Below are positions 1-7,636 of a stretch of 64,000 nt of DNA, in pieces. The notes beneath the pieces are model-generated. The model searched no databases and had not been told where the DNA came from. It saw only the letters and a list, made by a program, of their open reading frames with translations. The position numbers and the translations under genes were made by a program. Each line of letters opens with the position of its first letter. Within the stretch, counting starts at the first letter, position 1. The DNA comes from UTCHB3 sp008363265 (GTDB lineage Bacteria > Bacteroidota > Ignavibacteria > Ignavibacteriales > Ignavibacteriaceae), in assembly GCA_045863055.1 (NCBI GenBank), contig BTUW01000021.1, forward strand, positions 1 through 64,000, written 5' to 3'.

Positions 1-748
1 TTTCCTGCGCGGCGGGGCCTTCGGTTTCGATGACATGCTGAATTGCTGCCTGTATCCGTGGGACGGTTTCGCAGCATTCGGCCACATCGGTTATGCCGCC
101 GAGGGTGATCGCGGCTTTAATATCGTGTCTTTCGCGGAGGGCGAGGTATGTCATCATTCCGCCGCGGCTCCACCCTTCCATAGCCCAGCGGGAAGTGTCA
201 GCAAACGGGATGTCCCGGGCGAGATCCATCAGATTAAGGATGTCACGCACCTCATCTCCGCCGAAGTCATCTTCCATCTCCCGGTTGAAGGTGGCCCTGT
301 ACATCGAAGCAAACACCACAAACCCCCACGATGCCAACTGCCCAAACATCCCCACCGCCGTGAACCGGTCGATCGCCCCGCGTTCCTTTGAGCCCCCGCG
401 ATTCCAGATGATGCAGGGAAGTTTGGAATTCACCGCAGAGGACGCAAAGGCCGCAAAGGAAAATTTATTTTCCATCGTCTCAGAGGATTGATCACTTAGC
501 GTTTCTTGCTCATCGCTTAAAACCATCTCTGCGTTCTTTGCGCCCTTTGCGGTTTCATCAATCCCGATACCATCATAAAACGCCTTGGGATACGAGATAT
601 ACCCATGAACTTCATGTCCGTCGGATATATAAATGATAGATTCGGTGATGGTATCGTCGATGGCGGGGGCGCCCCAGCCGGAGCGAAGCATCTGTAGCTG
701 CTTTTCGGGAAGGGTGATTACCTCCCTATGGATTATATTTGGGATCAT
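1..748 (-). CDS. S9-like alpha/beta hydrolase, C-terminus cut by window edge
   Basis: The frame is open from an ATG at 748 down to base 1, giving at least 249 residues with the C-terminus outside the window. The core around residues 185-200 reads WAMEGWSRGGMM, a nucleophile elbow G-x-S-x-G with Ser194, as in prolyl-oligopeptidase and dienelactone-hydrolase-like enzymes; the Asp and His of the triad would lie beyond the edge. NRGG at 116-119 fits the oxyanion-side strand. Residues about 62-108 are not hydrolase sequence but translation of a repeat (431-557) in the same frame. No signal peptide is evident. Only 15 bp separate this start from the divergent DUF192 gene and no ribosome site is visible, so a later start (Met20) is possible. 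Substrate unknown. Confidence 0.75.
   Translation of the reverse strand, partial: MIPNIIHREVITLPEKQLQMLRSGWGAPAIDDTITESIIYISDGHEVHGYISYPKAFYDGIGIDETAKGAKNAEMVLSDEQETLSDQSSETMENKFSFAAFASSAVNSKLPCIIWNRGGSKERGAIDRFTAVGMFGQLASWGFVVFASMYRATFNREMEDDFGGDEVRDILNLMDLARDIPFADTSRWAMEGWSRGGMMTYLALRERHDIKAAITLGGITDVAECCETVPRIQAAIQHVIETEGPAAQE
431..557. repeat. Family B inverted repeat, translated inside the hydrolase
   Basis: The left arm (431-462) is built from CCGCAGAGGACGC and GCAAAGG words and the right arm (527-557) from TCTGCG, TTTGCG and TTTGCGG words. The arms are imperfect reverse complements around a loop of about 64 bp. The element lies wholly within the hydrolase frame and adds about 45 codons without a stop. 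The same arm type recurs at 38554-38586 and 54136-54304. Confidence 0.8.
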
Positions 749-763
749 AAATTTTGAGAAAAA

Positions 764-1327
764 TTGAAAAAATCTAATATCAAATCTAAGAAAATCGAAT
801 CTACGGGCGGAGGTGCAGGTCGCAAAAGCCTGATCACGAAGCTGGGAATTGGCGTGCTTGTTATCGCGATGCTGGCACTGTTCGTTGTACCGAATATAAT
901 GAAAGCCCCCGCAACCACTTCACCTGATGAGAGTTTCGAAGAAGTACCCTTCACCAAGGAGGGGACTGTCACCATTTCCGACTCAACGGGCAAGCCGAGG
1001 ATCACGATCGATGCCGAGTTCGCCGATACAGAATACGATCGCCAACGGGGTCTGATGTTCCGCCGCTCGATGAAGGAGAACCAGGGAATGCTCTTCTTCT
1101 TCCCGGTGGAGGAGATGCAGTCGTTCTGGATGCGCAACACCTACATTTCACTCGACATGCTCTTCATCGATGCCAACCGCCGTGTGGTTACCATCCACCG
1201 CAGCACCAAAACCCTGAGCGATCAGAGCTACCCGAGTACCAAACCTGCCAAGTATGTGCTCGAGGTGGTGGCAGGGTTCTGTGATAAACACGGTGTTGTT
1301 GAGGGGGATGTTGTTGGTTGGAAGTAG
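764..1327 (+). CDS. DUF192 family protein, membrane-anchored
   Basis: 187 residues. A basic N-terminus is followed by one hydrophobic segment (about residues 24-47), so the DUF192 domain (about 70-187) should lie outside the inner membrane. Family hallmarks are visible: the RQRGLMFRRSM stretch, the hydrophobic GMLFFFP strand, the FWMRNTYISLDMLFID core, and a C-terminal VLEVVAGFC strand. The molecular function of DUF192 (COG1430) is not established. The start is TTG, because an in-frame TGA lies three codons upstream and GAGAAA sits just before the TTG; no ATG precedes the membrane segment. Divergent from the hydrolase. Confidence 0.8.
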   Translation: MKKSNIKSKKIESTGGGAGRKSLITKLGIGVLVIAMLALFVVPNIMKAPATTSPDESFEEVPFTKEGTVTISDSTGKPRITIDAEFADTEYDRQRGLMFRRSMKENQGMLFFFPVEEMQSFWMRNTYISLDMLFIDANRRVVTIHRSTKTLSDQSYPSTKPAKYVLEVVAGFCDKHGVVEGDVVGWK

Positions 1328-1427
1328 TGGTTTGCGGTTGTTATAGGGTGTAATAAACCACAGAGCGCACAGAGCGCACAGAGTGGGGTATTTAGGTTTG
1401 GGGTTGTTAAAGGATGTATTAACCACA

Positions 1428-1443
1428 GTCCGCCGCGGCGGAC
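1428..1443. repeat. 16-bp perfect palindrome inside a family A arm
   Basis: GTCCGCCGCGGCGGAC is its own reverse complement and interrupts the ACCACAG..CACAGAG word order of the left arm. Similar cores (TCCGCC, 2-3 nt, GGCGGA) occur at 2079-2093 in the matching right arm and at 55776-55790 in another repeat. Confidence 0.75.
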
Positions 1444-1627
1444 CACAGAGCCCACTGAGTAGAGTAGTAGAGACTTTTGTTGCCAATTCATACAGACTTA
1501 TTGCAGAATATCTCTGTGGTCTCTGTGAGCTCGGTGGTGTTTATCATCCAATTGCTGGCACTAACTGTTGTGTGCTCTGTGCTGGATTTAGCTATTAATG
1601 AATTTGAAACTTATATGGGAAATCGAA

Positions 1628-1999
1628 ATGGAAAATGACGAGTTAACATCAAAAATTATAGGGGCAGCTATCACTGTACACCGGGAACTCGGCCCGGGCT
1701 TGCTTGAATCGACATATGAGATGTGTTTGATGTATGAGTTGAAATTAAGGGGTTTGAATGCAGTGAGACAGCAAGAGTTGCCGGTAACTTACAAGGGTGT
1801 GAATATTGACTGCGGATACAGACTGGATATTGTTGTAGAGAACGAAGTGATTCTCGAGCTCAAATCGGTGGACGACCTTCTTCCGGTTCATTCAGCACAA
1901 TTATTAACTTACATGAAATTATCAGGCATCCATAAAGGACTATTGATCAATTTTAACGAAAAAGTTCTTCATCACGGAATTAAAAGAAAAGTACTCTAA
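1628..1999 (+). CDS. GxxExxY family protein (PD-(D/E)XK-like)
   Basis: 123 residues from ATG 1628; the frame opens ten codons earlier, but family members begin with the M-E-N-D-E-L-type segment seen here. The signature reads GLLESTY (G-x-x-E-x-x-Y) after VHRELGPG. A later segment with CGYRLDIVVEN and ILELKSV carries D..ELK, the acidic/Lys arrangement expected of the PD-(D/E)XK nuclease-like fold to which this family (PF13366) is assigned. Biochemical function is not established. It sits alone between nested inverted repeats (1356-1459 and 2060-2160), which suggests it is cargo of, or acts on, that element. The gene looks intact. Confidence 0.85.
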   Translation: MENDELTSKIIGAAITVHRELGPGLLESTYEMCLMYELKLRGLNAVRQQELPVTYKGVNIDCGYRLDIVVENEVILELKSVDDLLPVHSAQLLTYMKLSGIHKGLLINFNEKVLHHGIKRKVL

Positions 2000-2017
2000 A
2001 TCTCAATCGTCCCAATC

Positions 2018-3013
2018 ATGAAAACCCATAAAAACTCGAAAAACCATTTAGGAAAACCCCTCTCTGTGTTCTCTGTGTTCCGCCACAGGCGGACTGTGGT
2101 TTATACCACCTTTAAGAACCCGGAAAACCCCTCTGTGTTCTCTGTGTGCTCTGTGGTTTATCCCACCCTTAACAAAACCGCAATCTTTTTATTACTGCTC
2201 TTTACCCTGTCCGCTACCTCCTGCAGGCCACAGGTGCCAACCTCCGATCACCTGCATGTGGTGGAGAAGGGGAACAGCACATTCTACATTTTGGGGAGTA
2301 TGCATTTAGGGAAGGGGATGGTGCTTTCTGATACGGTGAAGAAGGTGATCGAGGGAGTTGATGAAATAGTGTTTGAAATCGACATGAAGGAAATGACGGA
2401 TCAGAAGGCTGCGGCGAGGCTGTTGCCGTTGATGATGCTGCCGGAGGGGAAGTCGCTGGAGGATATTTACTCACCTGAGAAGGTGGTGGCGCTAAAGGAG
2501 AAGTACAAAAAAGCGGGCGTGATGTGGATGCTGGTGCAGAATCAGAAGCCACTGTTCGGGGCGATGACGGCTATCGGAATTGCCGCGATGAAACAAGGTC
2601 TGCAGGCAGATAAAGGCACTGAGTTCCTGGTGTATGAGCACTCGGAGAAGTTCAAGAAGCAGACATCCGGATTTGAAAGCATGGAGTATCAGATATCCCT
2701 TTTCGACAGTGTTGATTATGAGACACAATATAAGATAGCCATTTCAACCCTCGACCAGCTTGATTCGCTGAAGGGGGATCTTTCCGAGTTACTTGCAGCA
2801 TTTCAGTCGGGTGATGCCGGTGAGTTGGAGAAGTATCTTAAGTCGGATCTCGGCGCGGGGGATGAGATATTCAACCGGGTGTTTCTGGTGAACAGAAACA
2901 AGGCCTGGGCAGAAAAATTGAATAAACTCGCGGCGAGCGAGAAGAAGTATTTGGTTGTTGTCGGTGCCGCGCACCTTGTGGGTGAGGGTAGTTTACTTGA
3001 GTGGTTAAGGTGA
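2018..3013 (+). CDS. TraB/GumN family lipoprotein
   Basis: Residues about 85-331 match the TraB/GumN family: the opening strand with FYILGSMHLGK, the VDEIVFEIDM segment, and a C-terminal VVVGAAHLVGEGSLLEWL block whose Gly-Ala-Ala-His motif pairs with the early Gly-Ser-Met-His. These proteins resemble erythromycin-esterase/TIKI-type metal-dependent proteases, but this role is unproven here. A hydrophobic stretch ending LSATSC looks like a lipobox. The first 45 residues from ATG 2018 are translated repeat (SVFSV-type words). A GTG at 2153, inside the repeat right arm, would place the signal peptide at a normal N-terminus and may be the working start. Neither start has a clear ribosome site. Confidence 0.8.
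   Translation: MKTHKNSKNHLGKPLSVFSVFRHRRTVVYTTFKNPENPSVFSVCSVVYPTLNKTAIFLLLLFTLSATSCRPQVPTSDHLHVVEKGNSTFYILGSMHLGKGMVLSDTVKKVIEGVDEIVFEIDMKEMTDQKAAARLLPLMMLPEGKSLEDIYSPEKVVALKEKYKKAGVMWMLVQNQKPLFGAMTAIGIAAMKQGLQADKGTEFLVYEHSEKFKKQTSGFESMEYQISLFDSVDYETQYKIAISTLDQLDSLKGDLSELLAAFQSGDAGELEKYLKSDLGAGDEIFNRVFLVNRNKAWAEKLNKLAASEKKYLVVVGAAHLVGEGSLLEWLR
2079..2093. repeat. TCCGCC(ACA)GGCGGA palindrome in the family A right arm
   Basis: TCCGCC 2079-2084, three-base loop, GGCGGA 2088-2093. It occupies the position equivalent to the palindrome at 1428-1443 in the partner arm, showing that the two arms are copies of one another. Confidence 0.7.
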
Positions 3014-3017
3014 AATG

Positions 3018-3197
3018 CACCACAGAGCCCACAACGCGCACAGAGATGTCGTTTTGGAGGTGATGAGATTTTTAAAAGAACGAGTCTCAATACATACTCC
3101 TCAGTGTGCTCTGTGTGCTCTGTGGTTGATAACGACTTCAACATGGCCCCTGCCCAAATACTCGATTCCTCAATGGGCTCTATGTGCTCGGTGGTGA
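3018..3197. repeat. Intergenic family A inverted repeat
   Basis: Left arm 3018-3045 (ACCACAGAGCCCACAAC and GCGCACAGAG words); right arms 3099-3127 (TCAGTGTGCTCTGTGTGCTC words) and 3170-3197. It fills most of the gap between the TraB/GumN gene and the epimerase. Short open frames here only translate the repeat words. Confidence 0.8.
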
Positions 3198-3243
3198 TTT
3201 TCGACTTTTATAGGCAAAACGCCAAAAATTAAATAAGGACAGA

Positions 3244-4323
3244 ATGAAGAAGATATTACTTGTTGTTGGTGCCAGACCGAACTTCATGAAGGTGGCGCCG
3301 GTGTATAAAGAATTTAAGAAGTATTCCGACAGGATTGATGTGCGGCTGTGCCATACAGGGCAGCACTATGATGTTAAAATGTCGGATGTGTTCTTCCAGC
3401 AGTTGGGAATTCCCGAGCCGGATTTCTACCTCGGGGTGGGAAGTGGTACCCATGCGGTACAGACTGCGAACATCATGATCGAGTTCGAGAAGGTGTGTCA
3501 CGAGTGGAAACCTGATGTGGTGCTGGTTGCCGGCGATGTTAACTCAACCATCGCGTGCGGGTTGGTGGCAGTGAAACTGCACATAAAACTTGGACACATC
3601 GAGGCAGGTCTCCGCAGTTTTGACAGAACCATGCCCGAAGAGGTTAACCGTCTCCTGACAGATGCGATTTCCGACTACCTCTTCGTTACCGAAAAAAGCG
3701 GTCTTGAGAATCTGAAGAATGAGGGTGTTCCCGACGAAAAGATAATCTTCACCGGCAATTGCATGATCGATACTCTGGTTAGCTTTCTTCCTGAGGTCGA
3801 AAAAGCAGGTACTTCGGCGAAACTTGGGGTTGAAGAGGGAAAGTATATCCTCCTCACATTCCACCGGCCGGCGAATGTTGACACGAAAGAGTTTTTCGTA
3901 AACCTGAAAGAGTTCGTGGCGAGGTACGGACGTGACAACAAGATCGTTTTCCCGATACACCCCAGAACCAGAACCAACATGGTGCGTTTCGGCATGCAGA
4001 TCGAGGATCCGAACCTCATTCTTACCGAGCCGTTGGGTTACCTTGAGTTCCTTCACATGATGCGTCACGCGAAGGTGGTTGTTACCGACAGCGGCGGCGT
4101 TCAGGAGGAGACAACATACCTGGGTGTTCCGTGCATCACCGTGCGTGATAACACCGAGCGCCCGATAACTGTCGAGGTTGGGACGAACATTCTGGCCGGA
4201 ACGGACTTTAAGAATGTCTTCTCAGCGCTGGATGATCTCATGGCCGGCAAAGTGAAGAAAGGCGAGATCCCCGAGCTTTGGGATGGTCGCGCTGCCTCCA
4301 GGGTTGTTGAAGTGTTTATTTAA
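3244..4323 (+). CDS. wecB: UDP-N-acetylglucosamine 2-epimerase, non-hydrolysing
   Basis: 359 residues, normal length for the family. It interconverts UDP-GlcNAc and UDP-ManNAc in the cytoplasm, feeding surface polysaccharide synthesis. Visible signatures: the N-terminal VVGARPNFMKVAPV loop, HTGQHYD, GDVNST, the HIEAGLRSFDRTMPEEVNR block with catalytic acidic and basic residues, and the C-terminal TDSGGVQEE, which binds the uracil and diphosphate part. ATG at 3244 follows AAGGACAG. Repeats flank it on both sides, so no operon partner is visible and other polysaccharide genes are absent from the window. Confidence 0.95.
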   Translation: MKKILLVVGARPNFMKVAPVYKEFKKYSDRIDVRLCHTGQHYDVKMSDVFFQQLGIPEPDFYLGVGSGTHAVQTANIMIEFEKVCHEWKPDVVLVAGDVNSTIACGLVAVKLHIKLGHIEAGLRSFDRTMPEEVNRLLTDAISDYLFVTEKSGLENLKNEGVPDEKIIFTGNCMIDTLVSFLPEVEKAGTSAKLGVEEGKYILLTFHRPANVDTKEFFVNLKEFVARYGRDNKIVFPIHPRTRTNMVRFGMQIEDPNLILTEPLGYLEFLHMMRHAKVVVTDSGGVQEETTYLGVPCITVRDNTERPITVEVGTNILAGTDFKNVFSALDDLMAGKVKKGEIPELWDGRAASRVVEVFI

Positions 4324-4327
4324 ATGT

Positions 4328-4413
4328 TACGCGGATTTCACTGATTATGCACGGATTCCACGGATTTTTAAATATCCGTGAAATCTGTGTTAAATCCTAT
4401 AAATCCGTGTAAC
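4328..4413. repeat. Family C inverted repeat after wecB
   Basis: Left arm 4328-4368 (GCGGATTTCACTGATT, CACGGATTCC words) and right arm 4373-4413 (ATCCGTGAAATC, AATCCGTGTAACC words) are close reverse complements with a four-base loop. The element starts immediately after the wecB stop, so it could also end transcription, although it lacks a U-tract. Confidence 0.8.
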
Positions 4414-4424
4414 CCTTACAATAC

Positions 4425-4988
4425 CTAAAGCGGAAAACCCGGTAGCTCCATAACACGCCGGGCTTGGAGGACATGCCGTTTCTCATGGTAGGTGAGGATA
4501 ATCAGCACTTCGCCGAGGGTGAATTTCATCAGGGAGGAGACGGGGGAGGTTATCTTGTTATGGCCGAGGTCGAGGGTTTTGCTTTTTTCGATCAGATCGG
4601 TCAGGGCCTTGTGGGCGGCGAGGAAGTCTTCGAACACACCCCGGGTGAGGTTTCCTTGGGTGGGTGAGAACATCGAGGGATTCGGCACCTTAACGGGGGA
4701 GTCGGGGTGCATGGTTTTAATAAAAATTCCGCCCGTGAGGGTGGTTCTGAACACCAGGTTTCCGGAAGCGGGTTGAGGGCTTGCAAGAACCCTCTCGATA
4801 TCAGCGTTGTAAGTTTTGAAGCTGACGGCAATATGGTCGAGACATTCCGCGATACTCCACTTCTTCTTCTCAGGCTTCCAGTTTATCTGTGTTTCGCTAA
4901 GGCCGATGAAATTATTGTTGACTATCGAGAGTGACTCCGATGTCATCGCGGTTAGGTCGTTTATTAAAGTGTCGATCTGAGTATGCAT
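4425..4988 (-). CDS. DinB-like (DinB_2) four-helix protein
   Basis: 187 residues from ATG 4988. A longer frame to 5051 would add 21 residues but would leave only 4 bp to the divergent gene at 5056, so the internal Met is preferred. Helical pattern with the DinB metal-site residues: His in AECLDHI (first helix) and the pair in LTYHEKRHVLQA near the C-terminus. Members of the DinB/YfiT superfamily bind a divalent metal through three His and often act as thiol-dependent S-transferases; the substrate cannot be told here. Single gene, divergent from the T9SS protein. Confidence 0.8.
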   Translation of the reverse strand: MHTQIDTLINDLTAMTSESLSIVNNNFIGLSETQINWKPEKKKWSIAECLDHIAVSFKTYNADIERVLASPQPASGNLVFRTTLTGGIFIKTMHPDSPVKVPNPSMFSPTQGNLTRGVFEDFLAAHKALTDLIEKSKTLDLGHNKITSPVSSLMKFTLGEVLIILTYHEKRHVLQARRVMELPGFPL

Positions 4989-5055
4989 TTTGCCGTATCC
5001 GGTGAATTGGAAAAAAGCTAAATTACCAATTATCAAGAAATAATTTACCAAGTTT

Positions 5056-7623
5056 ATGAAAAATATAAAAACTTTCTTTTTTGCCGTGCTCCTAATTCTT
5101 CCGGCGGTTGCTGTGATCTATCAGATCGGGCCGCGCCACAAGAAGAGTTTCGATTTCCGTCCCTCCGAGTGGTTCCACTCGCAGCGCGCTTATCCTTATG
5201 ACGACTTTCCTCTCGAAAGCTATCATAAGGCTTTGCTTGCCAAGGAGAGAATGGAAGTGCCGTCGGATGCGATCGCCTCGGCGATGTGGGAGCCCGTTGG
5301 CCCCTCAAACATCGGCGGCAGGATCACAGCCCTCGTGGTTGACCCCACAGATACAAACACAATAATCCTCGGCGCGGCCGCTGGAGGCATCTTCAAGAGC
5401 ACCAACGCGGGAATGACCTGGATCCCCAAGACCGATCAGTGGAAATCACTCTCGATCGGCGCGATGGCGATCGATCCGAACAACCCCAACATCATCTATT
5501 GCGGAACGGGTGAAGCGAACATCAGTACCGACTCCTACGCCGGATTCGGCATGCTGAAATCGACCGACAAGGGTGAAACCTGGTTCCTTTCAGGACTTGA
5601 GAACTCGCGGCATATTGGTGAAATAAAAATCCATCCTCTGAACACCAATATCATTTATGCCGCGGTAAGTGGCGCGCTCTACTCGAAGGGACCCGACCGC
5701 GGAGTTTACAAATCGACCGACGCGGGTGCCAGCTGGAACAAGGTGCTTTTCGTTTCCGACTCCACCTCGGCAATTGATGTGGATATCGATCCCACAGATG
5801 TGAACATTGTTTACGCAGCGATGTGGGAGAGGCTCCGCTCACCGAGTTACAGGAAGGCAGCGGGTGCCAGCACCGCACTTTACAGATCGAGTGACGGAGG
5901 AACCACCTGGACAAAAAGCATTCCCGGACTTCCCGTAAACAACGCAAAACTCGGCAGGATCAGCATAGCCGTGGCTCCATCGAACCCCAACTACGTTTAC
6001 GCGCTGTACAAAGGGGCATCAACTAACAATGGCAATTCCAACACGTTTTTCGGGTTTTACCGCTCAACGGATCGTGGCGTTACATTCTCCCAAATGCCAA
6101 GCAGCATACTGCCGGGCGAGTTCTCCAGTTTCGGCTGGTATTTCGGTCAGCTTGATGTGGCGCCTGATAATCACCTGAAGGTTTACCTTGGAGAGATCGA
6201 TGTTCTCTACTCCTCGAACGGAGGCACTTCATGGGAGAATATAACTGATTCATACAATACCATGTCCTGGGAAGAGCAACATCCTGATCAGCATACACTC
6301 TGGATCAATCCGCTTAACACCAACAATATCATCGTGGGTAACGATGGCGGTGTATTCAAAACCTGGCAGGGGCGCGACCGCTGGTTCAAACTTAAAGATC
6401 TACCCATCTCGCAATTCTATGCCATGGAAATTGACTACCAGAATCCCGCACGCGTTCTTGGCGGTACTCAGGATAATGGAACCATAATGACCGCGAATGG
6501 CGGAATCGATAACTGGTACGAGATCTACGGCGGTGACGGTTTCCACTGCAAGGTTGATCCAACCAACTCGAACATAATTTATGCCTGCTACCAAAACGGC
6601 GGGCTCGGCAGAAGTGACGATGGAGGCAACACTTTCACCGGGATCACTTCCGGTATCGATCTGAGCAGATCGAACTGGTCGTCACCCTATGTACTCGACC
6701 CCGTTACACCGTCAACCGTTTATTTTGGCAGTTTCAAACTCTTCAGGTCAACCAACCAAGGGAATCAGTGGACCGCTATAAGCGGTGACCTTACAAAAGG
6801 CGCAAATGGAGTTCTGGGCACACTTACTGCAGTATCCGTAGCCCCCTACAACAACACACGAGTGTTGGTAACAGGAGCTAACGATGGTAAACTCTCTGTT
6901 TCAACCGATGGAGGAGCCACCTGGAATGACAGAACAGGAACACTCCCGAACAGAACCATTACCGATGTGCTGGTTGACCAGGAGAACCCGAACAACATTT
7001 TTGTCACACTCAGCGGTTACAACCGTGACCTCACCAATCCGCATGTTTTCATGTCAACCAACTTCGGTGAGACCTGGACCGATATTTCCGGCAACCTGCC
7101 CGATGTACCCGTAAACTCGATCGTGGTCGATCAGCAGAGGGACTCAGTTCTCTTCATCGGCACCGATGTGGGAGTGTTTTTCACTAAAGACCTTGGAACC
7201 AGTTGGTATGTCGCGGGAACGGGACTGCCCAATTCGCCTGTTTTCGATATTGTGTACCACGCGCCCTCGCAGATACTTTATGCCGGAACACACGGACGCT
7301 CGATCCTCGCGCTGGATGTTTCGGTGCTTACGGGCGTAAAGGAGGAGTCAACCCAGCCGTTGTCGTTCGAACTGAAGGGGAACTATCCCAATCCGTTCAA
7401 CCCGACCACGAAAATTGAATTCTCGGTTGCCGCGAAAGGTGATTACACGCTTAAGGTCTATAATATCTCTGGTGAACTCGTGGCAACACTTCTTGATGGT
7501 GAAATGGTGCCGGGCAGTTATTCCGCGCAGTTCGCGGGTGTCGGCTACACTTCCGGTGTTTATTTCTACCGGCTCGAAGGGGCGGGTATGAGCAAGACCG
7601 GCAAAATGGTGTTAATGAAGTAA
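5056..7623 (+). CDS. Secreted BNR/sortilin-like beta-propeller protein with T9SS sorting domain
   Basis: 855 residues. N-terminal signal or anchor segment (about 5-22), then many BNR/Asp-box units (S-T-D-x-G-x-T-W and close variants) at roughly 50-residue spacing from about 75 to 750, as in VPS10/sortilin-type propellers. The last 85 residues form a type A T9SS C-terminal domain: NYPNPFNPTTKIEF, a VYNISGELV strand, then GVYFYRL and a final KMVLMK. Such proteins are exported across the outer membrane and either attached to the surface or released. Glycan binding or hydrolysis is suggested by BNR homologues but no catalytic site is recognisable. HflX follows after 13 bp. Confidence 0.9.
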   Translation: MKNIKTFFFAVLLILPAVAVIYQIGPRHKKSFDFRPSEWFHSQRAYPYDDFPLESYHKALLAKERMEVPSDAIASAMWEPVGPSNIGGRITALVVDPTDTNTIILGAAAGGIFKSTNAGMTWIPKTDQWKSLSIGAMAIDPNNPNIIYCGTGEANISTDSYAGFGMLKSTDKGETWFLSGLENSRHIGEIKIHPLNTNIIYAAVSGALYSKGPDRGVYKSTDAGASWNKVLFVSDSTSAIDVDIDPTDVNIVYAAMWERLRSPSYRKAAGASTALYRSSDGGTTWTKSIPGLPVNNAKLGRISIAVAPSNPNYVYALYKGASTNNGNSNTFFGFYRSTDRGVTFSQMPSSILPGEFSSFGWYFGQLDVAPDNHLKVYLGEIDVLYSSNGGTSWENITDSYNTMSWEEQHPDQHTLWINPLNTNNIIVGNDGGVFKTWQGRDRWFKLKDLPISQFYAMEIDYQNPARVLGGTQDNGTIMTANGGIDNWYEIYGGDGFHCKVDPTNSNIIYACYQNGGLGRSDDGGNTFTGITSGIDLSRSNWSSPYVLDPVTPSTVYFGSFKLFRSTNQGNQWTAISGDLTKGANGVLGTLTAVSVAPYNNTRVLVTGANDGKLSVSTDGGATWNDRTGTLPNRTITDVLVDQENPNNIFVTLSGYNRDLTNPHVFMSTNFGETWTDISGNLPDVPVNSIVVDQQRDSVLFIGTDVGVFFTKDLGTSWYVAGTGLPNSPVFDIVYHAPSQILYAGTHGRSILALDVSVLTGVKEESTQPLSFELKGNYPNPFNPTTKIEFSVAAKGDYTLKVYNISGELVATLLDGEMVPGSYSAQFAGVGYTSGVYFYRLEGAGMSKTGKMVLMK

Positions 7624-7636
7624 AAGAAAGCAAAAT

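Larger units (their letters stand above)
1356..2160. mobile_element. Nested family A inverted repeats enclosing a GxxExxY gene
   Basis: Outer pair: left arm 1356-1383 (ACCACAGAG and CGCACAGAG words) matches the reverse complement of the right arm 2131-2160. Inner pair: left arm 1419-1459 matches the reverse complement of 2060-2105, and both inner arms contain a TCCGCC..GGCGGA palindrome at the equivalent place. Further right-type arms lie at 1512-1542 and 1566-1584. The GxxExxY gene is the only gene inside. No transposase is present and target duplications were not resolved, so mobility is inferred from the arrangement. Confidence 0.6.

Noticed and set aside
93..491. Plus-strand open frames at the left edge
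   Set aside because: They lie antisense to the S9-like hydrolase, whose GxSxG motif and conserved blocks are convincing; they carry no recognisable domain.
1356..2160. CRISPR array
   Set aside because: The repeated words are 7-10 bp, imperfect and arranged as inverted arms; there are no regular spacers and no cas genes.
3015..3197. 60-residue open frame rich in His, Arg, Cys and Leu
   Set aside because: It only translates the family A repeat words; the same peptide types appear wherever the repeat lies (for example 1383-1598), with no ribosome site.
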